Below the pieces are notes generated by a model. The model had not been told where the DNA came from and made no database searches. It saw nothing but the letters and a program-made list of their open reading frames with translations. Both the position numbers and the translations under genes were made by a program. Of a DNA stretch of 55,799 nt, positions 15,634-25,235 are shown one piece after another. Source of the DNA: Clostridia bacterium (GTDB taxonomy: Bacteria > Bacillota > Clostridia > UMGS1883 > UMGS1540); the NCBI GenBank assembly GCA_017450025.1, contig JAFSYJ010000022.1:1-55799 (forward strand), given 5' to 3'. How positions within the stretch are numbered: position 1 is the first letter of the stretch; each line of letters begins with the position of its first letter.

Positions 15634-16500
15634 TCAAAACTCCTCCTCTATTAGGGCTGCGAGTTCATCTTCGTCAGGCACAACATACGAGCCTGACAGA
15701 TCGTTAGGCATAGTAAATGTATGAATACTGTCTTCAGACGACTTTGCCGCTTTTGCAAAGTCAATTACATCGTCAACAGTCAGATTACTGATAACATTGT
15801 CCGAAACCGCTTTATATACAATCGGTATTTTTGCTATATATTTGAGGTTAAGCTTCTGTTTTATAAGCTCTTTTATAAAGTCCTGCTGTACCTCAACGCG
15901 TTCAAGATCGGCCCTCGGATAATCCGCGCGGAATCTTACGAGGCCTTCGGCGTCCTTGCCGTTAAGTATCTGATGCCCTGCTTTTAAGTCAATATAAAGA
16001 TCCTGATACGGGTCGTTATAGAAATAATCGCGTTTTACATCATATTCGACGCCGTCAAGTGCGTCAACTATTTCTCTGAAAGCAACGAGGTCAATAACCG
16101 CATAATAATTGATTTTAATTCCCGTGATTTTGGTTACTGTTTCTATAAGAAGTTCTTCGTCATTCAGGTCGTTTCGCTGGGCGTAACCGTAAACCGCATT
16201 TATTTTCATTGAATTACCGTTAATTGTTGCCTTGGTGTCGCGCGGAACGGACATAAGGCTAACCTTTCCTGTATCCGTGTGGAGCGTTGCGATAAGTATG
16301 GTGTCGGTATTTACGGCAACAGAATCCTTACCGACAACCAGAACATTCACTCTGTCGTTTTCAACGGGGTAAATAGCGTCGCCGTGTTCGCCTGCTTCAA
16401 ACGGAGAAATCATAAACCGCGCCATCAGCATACCGCCGAATATTGCCGCGCATATAAGCACGGTTATCAGAACTATGGTAAAGTATTTTTTTAAGTTCAT
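15634..16500 (-). CDS. LytR-CpsA-Psr (LCP) family glycopolymer ligase
   Basis: A 288-residue membrane-anchored LCP protein, which transfers undecaprenyl-linked wall polymers to peptidoglycan. One N-terminal membrane segment (about 8-32) precedes the extracellular LCP domain. This contains NTDTILIATLH, SVPRDTKATING (the Arg/Asp pair that binds the pyrophosphate lipid), INAVYGYA and VRFRADYPRADLERVEVQQ (the second Arg-rich motif). ATG at 16498-16500 has AAAGGA 8 bp upstream; the longer frame covers that site. It lies directly behind the tRNA cluster terminator. Confidence 0.93.
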   Translation of the reverse strand: MNLKKYFTIVLITVLICAAIFGGMLMARFMISPFEAGEHGDAIYPVENDRVNVLVVGKDSVAVNTDTILIATLHTDTGKVSLMSVPRDTKATINGNSMKINAVYGYAQRNDLNDEELLIETVTKITGIKINYYAVIDLVAFREIVDALDGVEYDVKRDYFYNDPYQDLYIDLKAGHQILNGKDAEGLVRFRADYPRADLERVEVQQDFIKELIKQKLNLKYIAKIPIVYKAVSDNVISNLTVDDVIDFAKAAKSSEDSIHTFTMPNDLSGSYVVPDEDELAALIEEEF

Positions 16501-16532
16501 AAGCAAGGTCCTTTCCAATACAATACACCGGC

Positions 16533-16568
16533 AAAAAGAAAAAGCTGCAACACACGGCTACAACTTTT
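16533..16568 (-). terminator. Probable terminator of the tRNA cluster
   Basis: On the minus strand an 8-bp stem with two wobbles (AAGTTGTA / TGCAGCTT) and a 9-base loop is followed by TTTTCTTTTT. It lies directly after tRNA-Tyr. Confidence 0.65.
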
Positions 16569-16569
16569 T

Positions 16570-16654
16570 TGGTGGAGGGGGGTGGATTCGAACCACCGAA
16601 GTCACTGACAACAGATTTACAGTCTGCCCCCTTTGGCCACTCGGGAACCCCTCC
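16570..16654 (-). tRNA. tRNA-Tyr (GTA)
   Basis: The cloverleaf starts GGAGGGG and pairs with CCCCTCC; the anticodon loop is CTGTAAA with GTA. The long variable arm is as expected for tRNA-Tyr. Discriminator A is followed by an encoded CCA (16570-16572 on the minus strand). Confidence 0.97.
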
Positions 16655-16662
16655 GTGTGATT

Positions 16663-16738
16663 TGGAGCTGGTGATGGGACTCGAACCCGCAACCTGCTGA
16701 TTACAAATCAGCTGCTCTGCCAATTGAGCTACACCAGC
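16663..16738 (-). tRNA. tRNA-Thr (TGT)
   Basis: Acceptor GCTGGTG / CACCAGC, anticodon loop TTTGTAA with TGT, T-loop GGTTCGAGTCC. Discriminator T followed by an encoded CCA (16663-16665). Confidence 0.97.
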
Positions 16739-16807
16739 ATTTTATTTGGCACGATAGATATTATAGCATAAAGATTGACCCTTGTCAATACCTTTTTTTA
16801 ATATCTT

Positions 16808-16885
16808 GGTCGGGGTTGAGGGACTTGAACCCCCGGCCCCATGGTCCCAAACCATGTGCGCTACCAAACTGCGCTAAACCCCGAC
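16808..16885 (-). tRNA. tRNA-Pro (TGG)
   Basis: Acceptor GTCGGGG / CCCCGAC, anticodon loop TTTGGGA with TGG, T-arm GGGGGTTCAAGTCCC. Unlike the other tRNAs here, no CCA is encoded: the bases after the discriminator read AAG. Confidence 0.96.
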
Positions 16886-16901
16886 AAACCGTAGCCAAAT
16901 C

Positions 16902-16930
16902 AGTATAGTATAATGCCGTTTTTTAATCAA
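16902..16930 (-). promoter_or_regulatory. Promoter of the tRNA-Pro/Thr/Tyr cluster
   Basis: TTGATT (16925-16930), 17 bp, TATACT (16902-16907) on the minus strand, about 17 bp before tRNA-Pro. Confidence 0.75.
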
Positions 16931-17018
16931 ATCTTATTTTACGGTTATTTTACGATATTTTCACTTGTTTTTTTATAAATTCTCTTATTTTCTCTTATTT
17001 TCTCAAAAATCGACGCCG

Positions 17019-17564
17019 TTACCGCGTTGCCTGTTCCATAGCCGCGAGGTCTTCAGGCGATATAAGTTCAGAATTTGACTGGAACTGTGAATCGGAAGCA
17101 GGTGGCGGTGTGCTTGTTGCGGGCGCACCTGTATTACTCTGGGTGTTTGTCTCGGTATGCTGCGGCTGCTTTGGCTGCTCGCTTGCGGCGTTCTGATGCT
17201 CGGAGCCGGTATCTTCCTTCTTATCTTCTTTTTCCAAGTCAGCTTCCTCCTTATCTTTTTCATCCTTTTTTGACGCATCCTCGAGCCTGTCGGTGAGCAT
17301 TTCTATTTCTTTGTCTTTTTCCTCAAGCTTTTCCTGAAGCTCCATATACTTTTTTTCAAGCTCTTCTCTCGGCATATTTGCAATATCTTCCTGTGTGCTT
17401 TGGGTAGTTTCGTCTTTGTTTTCTCCCGAAGAAAACAACCCGTACGACAGTCTGTACGATACATAAAAAATCAGCGCAAGTCCAAGGATTATCCCTATAA
17501 CGGTCCAAACTTTTTTTGCTCCGCTTTTTTTGCGGTATGTTATAGTTCTTCGTTTTTGTTCCAT
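17019..17564 (-). CDS. Single-span membrane protein with coiled coil, function unknown
   Basis: 181 residues. A basic N-terminus (QKRRTITYRKKSGAKK) is followed by one membrane segment (about 20-45). Then comes a highly charged coiled coil of about 60 residues (LEKKYMELQEKLEEKDKEIE and onward). The last third is low-complexity Pro/Thr/Gln/Ser-rich sequence, ending SPEDLAAMEQATR. The topology resembles small divisome or envelope helper proteins, but no family is recognised. It starts 33 bp below addA's end and may be co-transcribed with addBA. Confidence 0.75.
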   Translation of the reverse strand: MEQKRRTITYRKKSGAKKVWTVIGIILGLALIFYVSYRLSYGLFSSGENKDETTQSTQEDIANMPREELEKKYMELQEKLEEKDKEIEMLTDRLEDASKKDEKDKEEADLEKEDKKEDTGSEHQNAASEQPKQPQHTETNTQSNTGAPATSTPPPASDSQFQSNSELISPEDLAAMEQATR

Positions 17565-17596
17565 AAATTTATATCCCTTCCTGTTATAATGCTTTT

Positions 17597-20500
17597 TTAA
17601 TCATACCTTATTATACCATTATTGTCAAATAAGTAAATGAATTTTTCGTAAACTTTTGAAAAATATTTTTTTTCGAGTGCTTCGGCATACAAATCTATCT
17701 GCGTTTTGTATCTTGATTTTATCGCCTGTATATCACGGACTTTGTCTGTTTTGAAGTCGAGCAGAATAATTTTGTCGCCCTCAAAGAAAAAGCAGTCTAT
17801 AATACCCTGAACCATAATTTTTTCATCAGAGCTTTTGGTATCGCCCATCACCTTTGGCACGGGCGTCAGCATTGTAAACGGCTCTTCGCGGAATACACGG
17901 TCGGCCTTCCTGAGCCGCTCCCCGAGCGGAGATGTCAAAAACGCCGCTATCTTTTCATACGGCACCTGAGCCGCGCTTTCGGGCGTTATAATATTCTGTC
18001 TGCACAGACCTTCTGCAAAATCGCGGACATCATTTTCCGTTTTGAGCGACAAATCTATTGTTTCCATAATAAAATGCACAAGCGTACCGCGTTCCGCAGC
18101 AGTCATTTTCTTTTCTGCCCGTATAAATCGCGGCGTCTTTATCTCAGGACTGTAAAGCAGTTCGTATGTCTCGTTATCGGACGCCGGATTTTGCAAGCGT
18201 TTGAGTTCTGTTACAGACACCTTTGACGGTATTTTCCACAAGCCCCTGTACGGATATTCATACGCTAACGCTTCTTTTACAGATTTGTTAACGGCAGAGG
18301 AAAATGTTGACACATTAGTATTATCCCCGATTTCTTCCTCTTTATAATTACAGGGAAGAATATTTACCCTGACATACGGACAGTTTTCAAAGCCTTCTTT
18401 ACAGGAGGCAACACATATGGAAATCCAATCAAGATATGACTTTGGGTTTATCGACAGACCTTTTTGCCTGTTTTTTGCATTGTTTTCCCACCCGTATTTT
18501 GCCTTTTGCAAATCCATGACGGTGCCATATATTATAAGCCGTTCCTTTGCCCTCGTAAGCGCAACATAAAGAACGCGAAGCTCCTCGGCAATATCTTCGT
18601 CTTTTATGCTGATTTTTGCCGCGTCATATAACGGCGTTGTGTATTTGGCGCGGCTGACAGGATCGATAAACACAGGCGCGATTCCGTACTTGCGGTGCAA
18701 AAGTATATTACCCGAATGACTTCCCGGATTAAACTGCTTTCCAAAGTCCGGTAAAAATACAATCGGAAATTCCAATCCTTTGCTCTTGTGTATCGTCATA
18801 ATTCTGACGACATCGTTGTTTTCGCCTATCAGCTTTGCCTCGCCGTAGTCAGCCCCTTTTACCCTGAGATTTTCTATAAATTTAATAAAATTAAACACCC
18901 CGTGGAACGAGCTTTCCTCAAATTTCCGCGCCTTTTCAAAAAGCAGGCGCAGGTTTGCCGCTCTTGCTTCTCCCTGCGGCAGCGACGATACATGGTGAAT
19001 AAAGCCCGTATCCTCAAACAAAAAATCAATCAGCTCGTCGCAAGGCTCATATTCCGCCATATGACGCCACTTATTAAGACTGCCGATAAAGCTTCTGCAT
19101 TTGTCCGACAGCTCGGTCGTGTCTTCCGTACACTTTGTAATACAGTCATAAAAAAGCGTGTTTTTGTCATAAAGACGGATTTGTGCAAGCTCGTCCTCGC
19201 TGAATTCAAACACAGGCGAGCGCATAACCGATATAAGCGGAATATCGTTTCTGGGGTTATCTATAATCTGCAAAAGCGAAAGAAATATCTCAATTTCCGC
19301 CGTTTCAAAGTATCCGCCTTTACTTTCCGCGTAGCACGGGATCCCCATATCGCTCAGTACGCGTTCTATCATATCGCCCTTGTCCCTGAACGAACGAAGT
19401 AAAACGGCAATATCGCTGTATTTTGCGGGTCTGCTTTCTCCCTTTTTTGCGTCAAAAACAATATCGTTCCCGACGATAGAATTTATTTTTTCCGCAATAA
19501 GCCGCGCTTCTCTTTCAATATTGTGTATGTCGCTGCCGTTGTCCTCATCATCAGAGAGTGCCTTGTCGATAATATTAAGCTCCGGCAGTACGGGAGCGGG
19601 ATATTTCACTCCGCATACAAGGCATTCTTCGTCTTTATAATCGACATTCCCTTCTGCTTCGGACATAAGGTTGCCAAAGACAAAATTAACAAAGTCGATT
19701 ACACTGTCACTGCTCCTGAAATTTTTATTGAGCATAATTTTGCGGTATTTTTCTCCTGCGCCCTCTTTGTATGTTTTTTTCTTTTCAAGGAACATACGCG
19801 GACTTGTCTGCCGGAATCCGTATATACTTTGTTTTAAATCCCCTACCATAAAGATATTGGGCTTGCCCTCCGGAACACCCGACACAAGATTAAATATAAA
19901 CTCCTGCGTTTCGTTGGAATCCTGATATTCGTCAACATATATTTCGTCATACTGCCCGCGTATTTCTTTTGCGGTTTCCGTCGGCTCGCCGTTCTCTGTA
20001 AGCAGAGAAATAAACATATGCTCAAAATCGCTGAAATCAATTATGTTTTTTTCTATTTTGAGCGCGGAATAAATTTCTTCAAAGCGGCGCACAAAAATAA
20101 CGAGCCCGTTTACAAGGGGGTATGTACTTTTTAATATATCCGCGCACATTTCCGCAGGATATGCCGTTTCGTTTCTGACATTTTCGTTTATGATTTTTTT
20201 AGCGTCGTCACGCAGCTTGATAAGGACTTTGTTTGTTTCTTCATCAGACGCCTTTTCCTTGCCTCGGCGCGCAAAAGTTCTCCCGTCAAACGCAAGGCGC
20301 AAAGAATCCCAGCCGTTTGATGCCGCTATATAAAAATCTACTGTTTCAATATCGTTTTTCAAAAGCAATACCCACGGCTCGCAGCCGTCTGATTTTGCAA
20401 GCTCTGCGGCTTCTTCAAATTTTGCTTTTGCCTCTTTTAACTTTTCTTTTTGTTTTTTGAGTATCACCTTGCAGCAGTCGGAATTTTCAAAGCTGTCCTT

Positions 20501-21100
20501 GTCTGCATTGCGGTAAAACTCAAGTACGCCCTCCAGCCATTTATCGGGAAACGGACTGCTTTTTGCAAAGTCTGATACCTCAAGCATAATATCAATCAGG
20601 TTGGAATCGTCACGCGCTGACGCAAAGCTGTCGGAAAAACTCAAAAAGTCCGCATTGCCCTCGCCGTAAAGTTCCTCAAGTGCCTGCTCTGCGGCGTCAA
20701 TTCTTAAAATGCGGGTTTCGCTGTCATCGCCGACTCTGAATGAAGCCTTGAGCCCTATTTTATAGAAATTTGAGCGCAGCGCCGAAAGACAAAACGAGTG
20801 TATTGTCGAAATCGAAGCCGCCGGTACAAACGAAAGCTGCTGGCGTATTCGCGTGTTTTCGGGATTTTCGCGCAGGTACGCCTCAAGATTGCTCATTATT
20901 CTCGCGCGCATTTCCATAGCCGCCGCATCGGTAAATGTCATTACAAGAATACGCGATATGTCTGTTCCGTTTATTATTCTCCGCACGATCCTTTCGGCAA
21001 GCACCTGGGTTTTTCCTGCGCCTGCCGCAGCAGTTACGATAATATTTGCCACATCTGCATTTACGGCGGAAAGCTGTTCTTTTGTCCAATTTATCGCCAT
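17597..21100 (-). CDS. addA: ATP-dependent helicase/nuclease AddA
   Basis: A 1167-residue AddA, the UvrD-type helicase and nuclease subunit of AddAB, which processes double-strand breaks for RecA loading. Walker A is near the start (TAAAGAGKTQVLAERI), and the UvrD motifs EYQDSNETQ, GDLKQSIYGFR and MTIHKSKGLEFPIVF follow. The C-terminal PD-(D/E)xK nuclease has GIIDCFFFEGDKIILLDFKT. The start ATG overlaps the addB stop as TAATG, so translation is coupled. Confidence 0.97.
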   Translation of the reverse strand: MAINWTKEQLSAVNADVANIIVTAAAGAGKTQVLAERIVRRIINGTDISRILVMTFTDAAAMEMRARIMSNLEAYLRENPENTRIRQQLSFVPAASISTIHSFCLSALRSNFYKIGLKASFRVGDDSETRILRIDAAEQALEELYGEGNADFLSFSDSFASARDDSNLIDIMLEVSDFAKSSPFPDKWLEGVLEFYRNADKDSFENSDCCKVILKKQKEKLKEAKAKFEEAAELAKSDGCEPWVLLLKNDIETVDFYIAASNGWDSLRLAFDGRTFARRGKEKASDEETNKVLIKLRDDAKKIINENVRNETAYPAEMCADILKSTYPLVNGLVIFVRRFEEIYSALKIEKNIIDFSDFEHMFISLLTENGEPTETAKEIRGQYDEIYVDEYQDSNETQEFIFNLVSGVPEGKPNIFMVGDLKQSIYGFRQTSPRMFLEKKKTYKEGAGEKYRKIMLNKNFRSSDSVIDFVNFVFGNLMSEAEGNVDYKDEECLVCGVKYPAPVLPELNIIDKALSDDEDNGSDIHNIEREARLIAEKINSIVGNDIVFDAKKGESRPAKYSDIAVLLRSFRDKGDMIERVLSDMGIPCYAESKGGYFETAEIEIFLSLLQIIDNPRNDIPLISVMRSPVFEFSEDELAQIRLYDKNTLFYDCITKCTEDTTELSDKCRSFIGSLNKWRHMAEYEPCDELIDFLFEDTGFIHHVSSLPQGEARAANLRLLFEKARKFEESSFHGVFNFIKFIENLRVKGADYGEAKLIGENNDVVRIMTIHKSKGLEFPIVFLPDFGKQFNPGSHSGNILLHRKYGIAPVFIDPVSRAKYTTPLYDAAKISIKDEDIAEELRVLYVALTRAKERLIIYGTVMDLQKAKYGWENNAKNRQKGLSINPKSYLDWISICVASCKEGFENCPYVRVNILPCNYKEEEIGDNTNVSTFSSAVNKSVKEALAYEYPYRGLWKIPSKVSVTELKRLQNPASDNETYELLYSPEIKTPRFIRAEKKMTAAERGTLVHFIMETIDLSLKTENDVRDFAEGLCRQNIITPESAAQVPYEKIAAFLTSPLGERLRKADRVFREEPFTMLTPVPKVMGDTKSSDEKIMVQGIIDCFFFEGDKIILLDFKTDKVRDIQAIKSRYKTQIDLYAEALEKKYFSKVYEKFIYLFDNNGIIRYD

Positions 21101-24100
21101 TACAATTCACCTCTGATTTCTTCCCAAAAGTCTATATCAGACGGTAGTCTGCGATAGCTGCAGCCGACAGAAGCGTCAAATGCGCAAACGCTTTTAAAGC
21201 TGCAGCCGGAACACGGCGTGTAATCACCTGATTTGTACGGAGCAATCGAAGTATCTCCTGATAAAATTTCTTCTGCAATATCTGAAACCGTTTTGGTGAC
21301 ATATTTACGAAGTGCCGCAAAATCTTCGGCAGACGCAAATGATTTGCTGTTTTTGCGTCGCGCAGGCAAAAAGTCAAACGACTCCTTTTCCGTGTCCATT
21401 GCCTGCCATACCTCGTCATCGTTTAAAATAAGTCCGTTAAGCTTTAGTTCTCCGGACTTGAGCTTTGCATCAAACACTTCTTCCGGCAGCTTTTGGGGTT
21501 CGCTTTTTACAGGCGGATTGTCAAGACGGAAATATAACATTCCGGCAGGCAGCATATTTTTGTTTTCGCACAACGCCGTTATATATACTGCAAGCTGGAG
21601 GTTTATCCCATAGAAAAAATCACCGAGGTCAAACGATTTTGAACCTGATTTATAATCAATTATGCGCACGAATGTATTTCCGCCGAGCTTAAGTGCGTCA
21701 GCCCTGTCTATTCTGCCGCGTAGAGATACGGTTGTTCCGTTTGGCAGCGCGATTTTGAGCGGTTTGAATTTGCCGTTTTCGTCAAACGAAATTTCGTAAC
21801 CGAGCGGCTTGAACCTCCCGCGCGTTATGTGTTCTCTTATAAGCTTGAGCGAGGCGCAGGCAGTTTCCTTAAGGCGTACAAAAAGCCGCGCCATTCTCGG
21901 AGATTTGCTGATAATATATGTGTTGAGCCGTTTGTCAAACGCCCCTAATATTTTGTCAGCTTCTTCCATTATATACCCGTCTGTCGCATCGGCCCAGCTC
22001 ATACCGTTTGCTTCAAGCCGCTTTGAAAACTCGTCAACAAAATTGTGCAAAAAGCTTCCTGCCTCGTTATAGTGCAGTTTCATTTCAGGGCGTTCCTTTG
22101 CATTTAGAGTGTACTGCATAAAATATGAGAACGGGCACTTTCTGAATCGCTCAAGCCGTGAAACCGCCGTTTTTAATGTGCCGCTTACCGACCTCTCCAG
22201 CGTCTTATCCGAAAGAGGTCTTGCAACATTGCGGTAGCCTATTGATTTAATACGGCTTTCAAGCTTTTTCTTCCACTTTGGCGAGGACATAAAGTATTCA
22301 TACGCCGCCGTGTAATCTTCATTTAGCGGCAAGCCTGCAGACAGCGCATCTGCAAGACATTCAAAAACAGAATACGGCGACAAAAGCCCGAAAACATCGT
22401 CTTTTTCCAAAACATCACTCTGCATTTTCAAAGACGGAAAAATATCTTTTATACGCGAAACAATAGCTGCAGGGCGCATAGCCCCTCCGTCAAAATCTGA
22501 CGACGGAAAGGTGATAATCAGCTTTTCGGAAGGCGAAGAAATCGCCTTGTAGATAAGATGTTCGTTTTCCGCCGCCTGTGCAAATGAAACAGGCGCAAGC
22601 ATGACGCCCTCCTGCCCTATTGCAGTCCTGTCGGAATCGCTCAAAAACCCGTTTGGCTTTATCGGCGCAGGGAACGACGCATCGACCGCTCCGATGATAA
22701 ACATTGCTTTGACATCGTAGCCTTTTATACGGGATATGTCACCTGACAAAACTCCGTCTTGGAGCGCAGGAACAAGTCCTATCTCATATTGGGCAAGCCC
22801 TGTTTTAAGAATTTCATAAAATGCGGCGTTTGAGACAGCGTCATCACCAACGGAGCCGACCATATCGTCAAGCGCGTCTATGACCTTGTTAAAAACGCTG
22901 CGATATTCGATAGCTCTGTAACTGTCCCCTGCGTTTTCAAATTCTGTGGCGAGTGCTTCGGCTTTTTTATCAAGCTCCATATTTATAATAAAATTATAAA
23001 GTGCGGCACATTTGCCCGACACCTTGCGCGACGAGCAAAGCTCTGAATCAAGCCTCAAAAGCGGCTCTGCCACAACCGCTTTGGCGTTGTTTATAATATC
23101 AAGTGTTTCTTTTTCCTCTGCCGAAAGCTCCTCGCGCTCGGCGTAAACGGAAAAGCGGTAGTCCCACTTGTCAGCTTTTTTCCAGACATCTCCCCTGATG
23201 CCTGTCGCAAGTATGTAGTTTTCAAGCGCGTCAAGGCTCTCTCTGTCGATTGACAAAAATCCCGATTTGGCATACCTAAATATCGGCTCATATATATAAC
23301 CCGAGGTAATGGCTTCCAGCGCCGAAAGCACAAAAACTACAATGCCGTGATTTAAAACGCCCACTTTTCTGTCAGGGAAAACGGGAATATCAAACTGCCT
23401 GAAAACAGTTTTTATATATTTCGAATAAAGCGGCATATCGGAACAAACAATGCCTATGTCGCGGAATTTATAGCCGTTTTCACGGCAAAGCTTTGTTATC
23501 TGAGACGCAACATACAAGGTCTCGGTATAAGGATTTTTTGCCTCAAAAAGCTCAATGCTGTTGACATCGTTGTCAAATGTTTTATGCGGATAATTAAAAT
23601 ATTCGCTCAAAAGATGTGCAATATCCGTGTTTTGAGGCGGCACATACTCCATTTCCTGATGCGGACAAATATGAACGCCTGCCTCGCTTGCCATTTTATA
23701 AAGTTTTTTTTCAGTTTGTTCACACGGCAAAAATTCAAGCCTGCCACGGTCTTTGCGTTCCATACAAAGTGTGACCGTTACCATTTCAGCATGGCGCAAA
23801 AATACATCTGCCAACGCAAGCTCGGACTCGGTAAAGCTTGAAAATCCGTCAATATATATATGCACGCCTTCAAGCGCACCTTCTTTGTCAAGGCACTTGG
23901 CAAGACGCATAAGATTGTCATCACTGTCTGTAAATCGGTCTGCAATTTTTTCTTCAAATCTTTTATAAACAAATGCAGTTTCTTTCAATTTGAGCTGTAA
24001 GCCTGTATTGCTTACGGTGTCCGCCAAGCTCTCCAATGCTTCGACCGAAATATTGTAACGTTTAAATTCACTTATCAACGCCAGCATTTGCTCGGCTTTA

Positions 24101-24429
24101 TCGCTTTCGTTTTCCGACAACAGCTTTAGTGTTTTGGAATTGTCGTGAATAATTTTGTAAAGGAGCATAATTTTACCGCCCCTGTCTATATGTGGCAAAG
24201 CCGCTCCCGACAGCGTTTTCAGCTCCTGCTGTGCAAGCCGAGCAAAGCTGTGGATTTCAATTCCGCCCATACCGCTGACGCCCAGCTTTTCCGCAAGAGC
24301 CTTTTCCGCAGTAAACGAATACTGCTCCGGCACTATAATCATCGCACGCTTGCCTGAAGCTATGGCTTCACGAATACAATATTCACTTTTGCCGCTGTTG
24401 GACTTTCCGTAAATGAATCTTAACGCCAC
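21100..24429 (-). CDS. addB: ATP-dependent helicase/nuclease AddB
   Basis: About 1109 residues. AddB carries an inactivated helicase-like part for Chi recognition and a C-terminal 4Fe-4S nuclease domain. Walker A is IYGKSNSGKSEYC; the nuclease core has RIIDYKSGSKSF near 920; the iron-sulfur cysteines lie at the end (CSGCSFKSVCAF, with a distant first Cys near CPFSYFM). The longer frame starts at a GTG that sits in the GAGGTG ribosome site. I therefore prefer GTG at 24427-24429, which gives MALRFIYGKSN. Confidence 0.95.
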   Translation of the reverse strand: MALRFIYGKSNSGKSEYCIREAIASGKRAMIIVPEQYSFTAEKALAEKLGVSGMGGIEIHSFARLAQQELKTLSGAALPHIDRGGKIMLLYKIIHDNSKTLKLLSENESDKAEQMLALISEFKRYNISVEALESLADTVSNTGLQLKLKETAFVYKRFEEKIADRFTDSDDNLMRLAKCLDKEGALEGVHIYIDGFSSFTESELALADVFLRHAEMVTVTLCMERKDRGRLEFLPCEQTEKKLYKMASEAGVHICPHQEMEYVPPQNTDIAHLLSEYFNYPHKTFDNDVNSIELFEAKNPYTETLYVASQITKLCRENGYKFRDIGIVCSDMPLYSKYIKTVFRQFDIPVFPDRKVGVLNHGIVVFVLSALEAITSGYIYEPIFRYAKSGFLSIDRESLDALENYILATGIRGDVWKKADKWDYRFSVYAEREELSAEEKETLDIINNAKAVVAEPLLRLDSELCSSRKVSGKCAALYNFIINMELDKKAEALATEFENAGDSYRAIEYRSVFNKVIDALDDMVGSVGDDAVSNAAFYEILKTGLAQYEIGLVPALQDGVLSGDISRIKGYDVKAMFIIGAVDASFPAPIKPNGFLSDSDRTAIGQEGVMLAPVSFAQAAENEHLIYKAISSPSEKLIITFPSSDFDGGAMRPAAIVSRIKDIFPSLKMQSDVLEKDDVFGLLSPYSVFECLADALSAGLPLNEDYTAAYEYFMSSPKWKKKLESRIKSIGYRNVARPLSDKTLERSVSGTLKTAVSRLERFRKCPFSYFMQYTLNAKERPEMKLHYNEAGSFLHNFVDEFSKRLEANGMSWADATDGYIMEEADKILGAFDKRLNTYIISKSPRMARLFVRLKETACASLKLIREHITRGRFKPLGYEISFDENGKFKPLKIALPNGTTVSLRGRIDRADALKLGGNTFVRIIDYKSGSKSFDLGDFFYGINLQLAVYITALCENKNMLPAGMLYFRLDNPPVKSEPQKLPEEVFDAKLKSGELKLNGLILNDDEVWQAMDTEKESFDFLPARRKNSKSFASAEDFAALRKYVTKTVSDIAEEILSGDTSIAPYKSGDYTPCSGCSFKSVCAFDASVGCSYRRLPSDIDFWEEIRGEL

Positions 24430-24448
24430 ACATTTCACCTCATATTAA

Positions 24449-24477
24449 ATTTTATCATCTTTTGCCAAAATCGTCAA
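24449..24477 (-). promoter_or_regulatory. addBA promoter
   Basis: TTGACG (24472-24477), 17 bp, TAAAAT (24449-24454) on the minus strand. It lies back to back with the tRNA-Arg promoter only 18 bp away. Confidence 0.78.
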
Positions 24478-24494
24478 TAGGGATAAATTTTGTC

Positions 24495-24523
24495 TTGATT
24501 TGCCTTGAGAATTATGATACAAT
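24495..24523 (+). promoter_or_regulatory. tRNA-Arg promoter
   Basis: TTGATT (24495-24500), 17 bp, TACAAT (24518-24523), divergent from the addBA promoter. Confidence 0.72.
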
Positions 24524-24579
24524 AAGTACACTCGTTGCAAGCCTAATAAACAAGTTTTTGCTTATGTTATTTTTAATAT

Positions 24580-24654
24580 GTCTCGGTGGTCTAACGGATA
24601 AGATAGGGGATTCCGGTTCCTCTGATACGGGTTCGACTCCTGTCCGGGACACCA
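24580..24654 (+). tRNA. tRNA-Arg (CCG)
   Basis: Acceptor GTCTCGG / CCGGGAC with one wobble, anticodon loop TTCCGGT with CCG, T-arm CGGGTTCGACTCCTG, discriminator A and encoded CCA (24652-24654). It lies at the left end of the accessory zone; tRNA genes are common integration sites, but I see no duplicated tRNA 3' end nearby. Confidence 0.96.
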
Positions 24655-24670
24655 AAGGCAAGCCTTGCCT

Positions 24671-24722
24671 TGCCGCAAACAGACAAAAGCCGTGAAGCTG
24701 CATTTTGCACTTTCACGGTTTT
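24671..24722 (+). repeat. 52-bp repeat, copy A, containing a terminator hairpin
   Basis: 45 of 52 bases match copy B at 26602-26653; six of the seven differences are transitions. The core is a stem CCGTGAA / TTCACGG with an inner TGCATTTTGCA and a T-rich tail, so it acts as the tRNA-Arg terminator. The two copies bracket the marR / MBL-rubredoxin / flavodoxin genes exactly. Confidence 0.85.
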
Positions 24723-24747
24723 ATTTTATAAAATTTTACAAAAGTTC

Positions 24748-24776
24748 TTGACAAATTATATCGTATGCGATATAAT
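24748..24776 (+). promoter_or_regulatory. marR operon promoter with overlapping palindromic operator
   Basis: TTGACA (24748-24753), 17 bp, TATAAT (24771-24776). The spacer and -10 box are covered by a perfect inverted repeat, ATTATATCG-TATG-CGATATAAT (24755-24776), of MarR-operator type. Repression by the first gene of the operon is the obvious reading. Confidence 0.85.
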
Positions 24777-24794
24777 TTAGCGTGAGGTGATTAT

Positions 24795-25235
24795 TTGGAT
24801 AAGGAATACGAGCTTTTATTGCTTGAAAACCAGGTCTGCTTTCCGACTTATGCCGTTGCAAACAAAATATTAAGACGCTACCAACCGCTTTTGAAAAAGC
24901 TAAATCTCACATACACGCAGTATGTAACGATGATGGTTATGTGGGAAAAGGAAGCCGTCAACGAAAAAGACTTGGTAAAAGCGTTGTATTTAAAGGCGAA
25001 TACGCTGACGGACCTATTGCGTAAGTTAGAAAAAAAGGGGTACGTCCAAATCGCAAGAAGCGAAAAAGACAAAAGAAACATTGTTATCCGTCTTACCGAT
25101 GAGGGGCGTAAACTGAAAGACGCCGCTATCAGCGTTCCGAAAACGCTGATAGATGAACACTGGTTGACTGATGACGAAGTAAAAACTTACAAAGAATTAC
25201 TCTACAAATTATTGAAAGGAGATTGGGAAAAATGA
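24795..25235 (+). CDS. MarR-family transcriptional regulator
   Basis: 146 residues with the MarR winged helix: [20 protein letters not shown], recognition helix region [20 protein letters not shown], and wing [16 protein letters not shown]. The N-terminus ([18 protein letters not shown]) has a Cys near position 15, as in OhrR-type peroxide sensors, so thiol-based sensing is possible. The start is TTG with GAGGTGA about 5 bp upstream. Its stop overlaps the start of the next gene (ATGA). The palindrome over its promoter fits autorepression. Confidence 0.92.
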   Translation: MDKEYELLLLENQVCFPTYAVANKILRRYQPLLKKLNLTYTQYVTMMVMWEKEAVNEKDLVKALYLKANTLTDLLRKLEKKGYVQIARSEKDKRNIVIRLTDEGRKLKDAAISVPKTLIDEHWLTDDEVKTYKELLYKLLKGDWEK

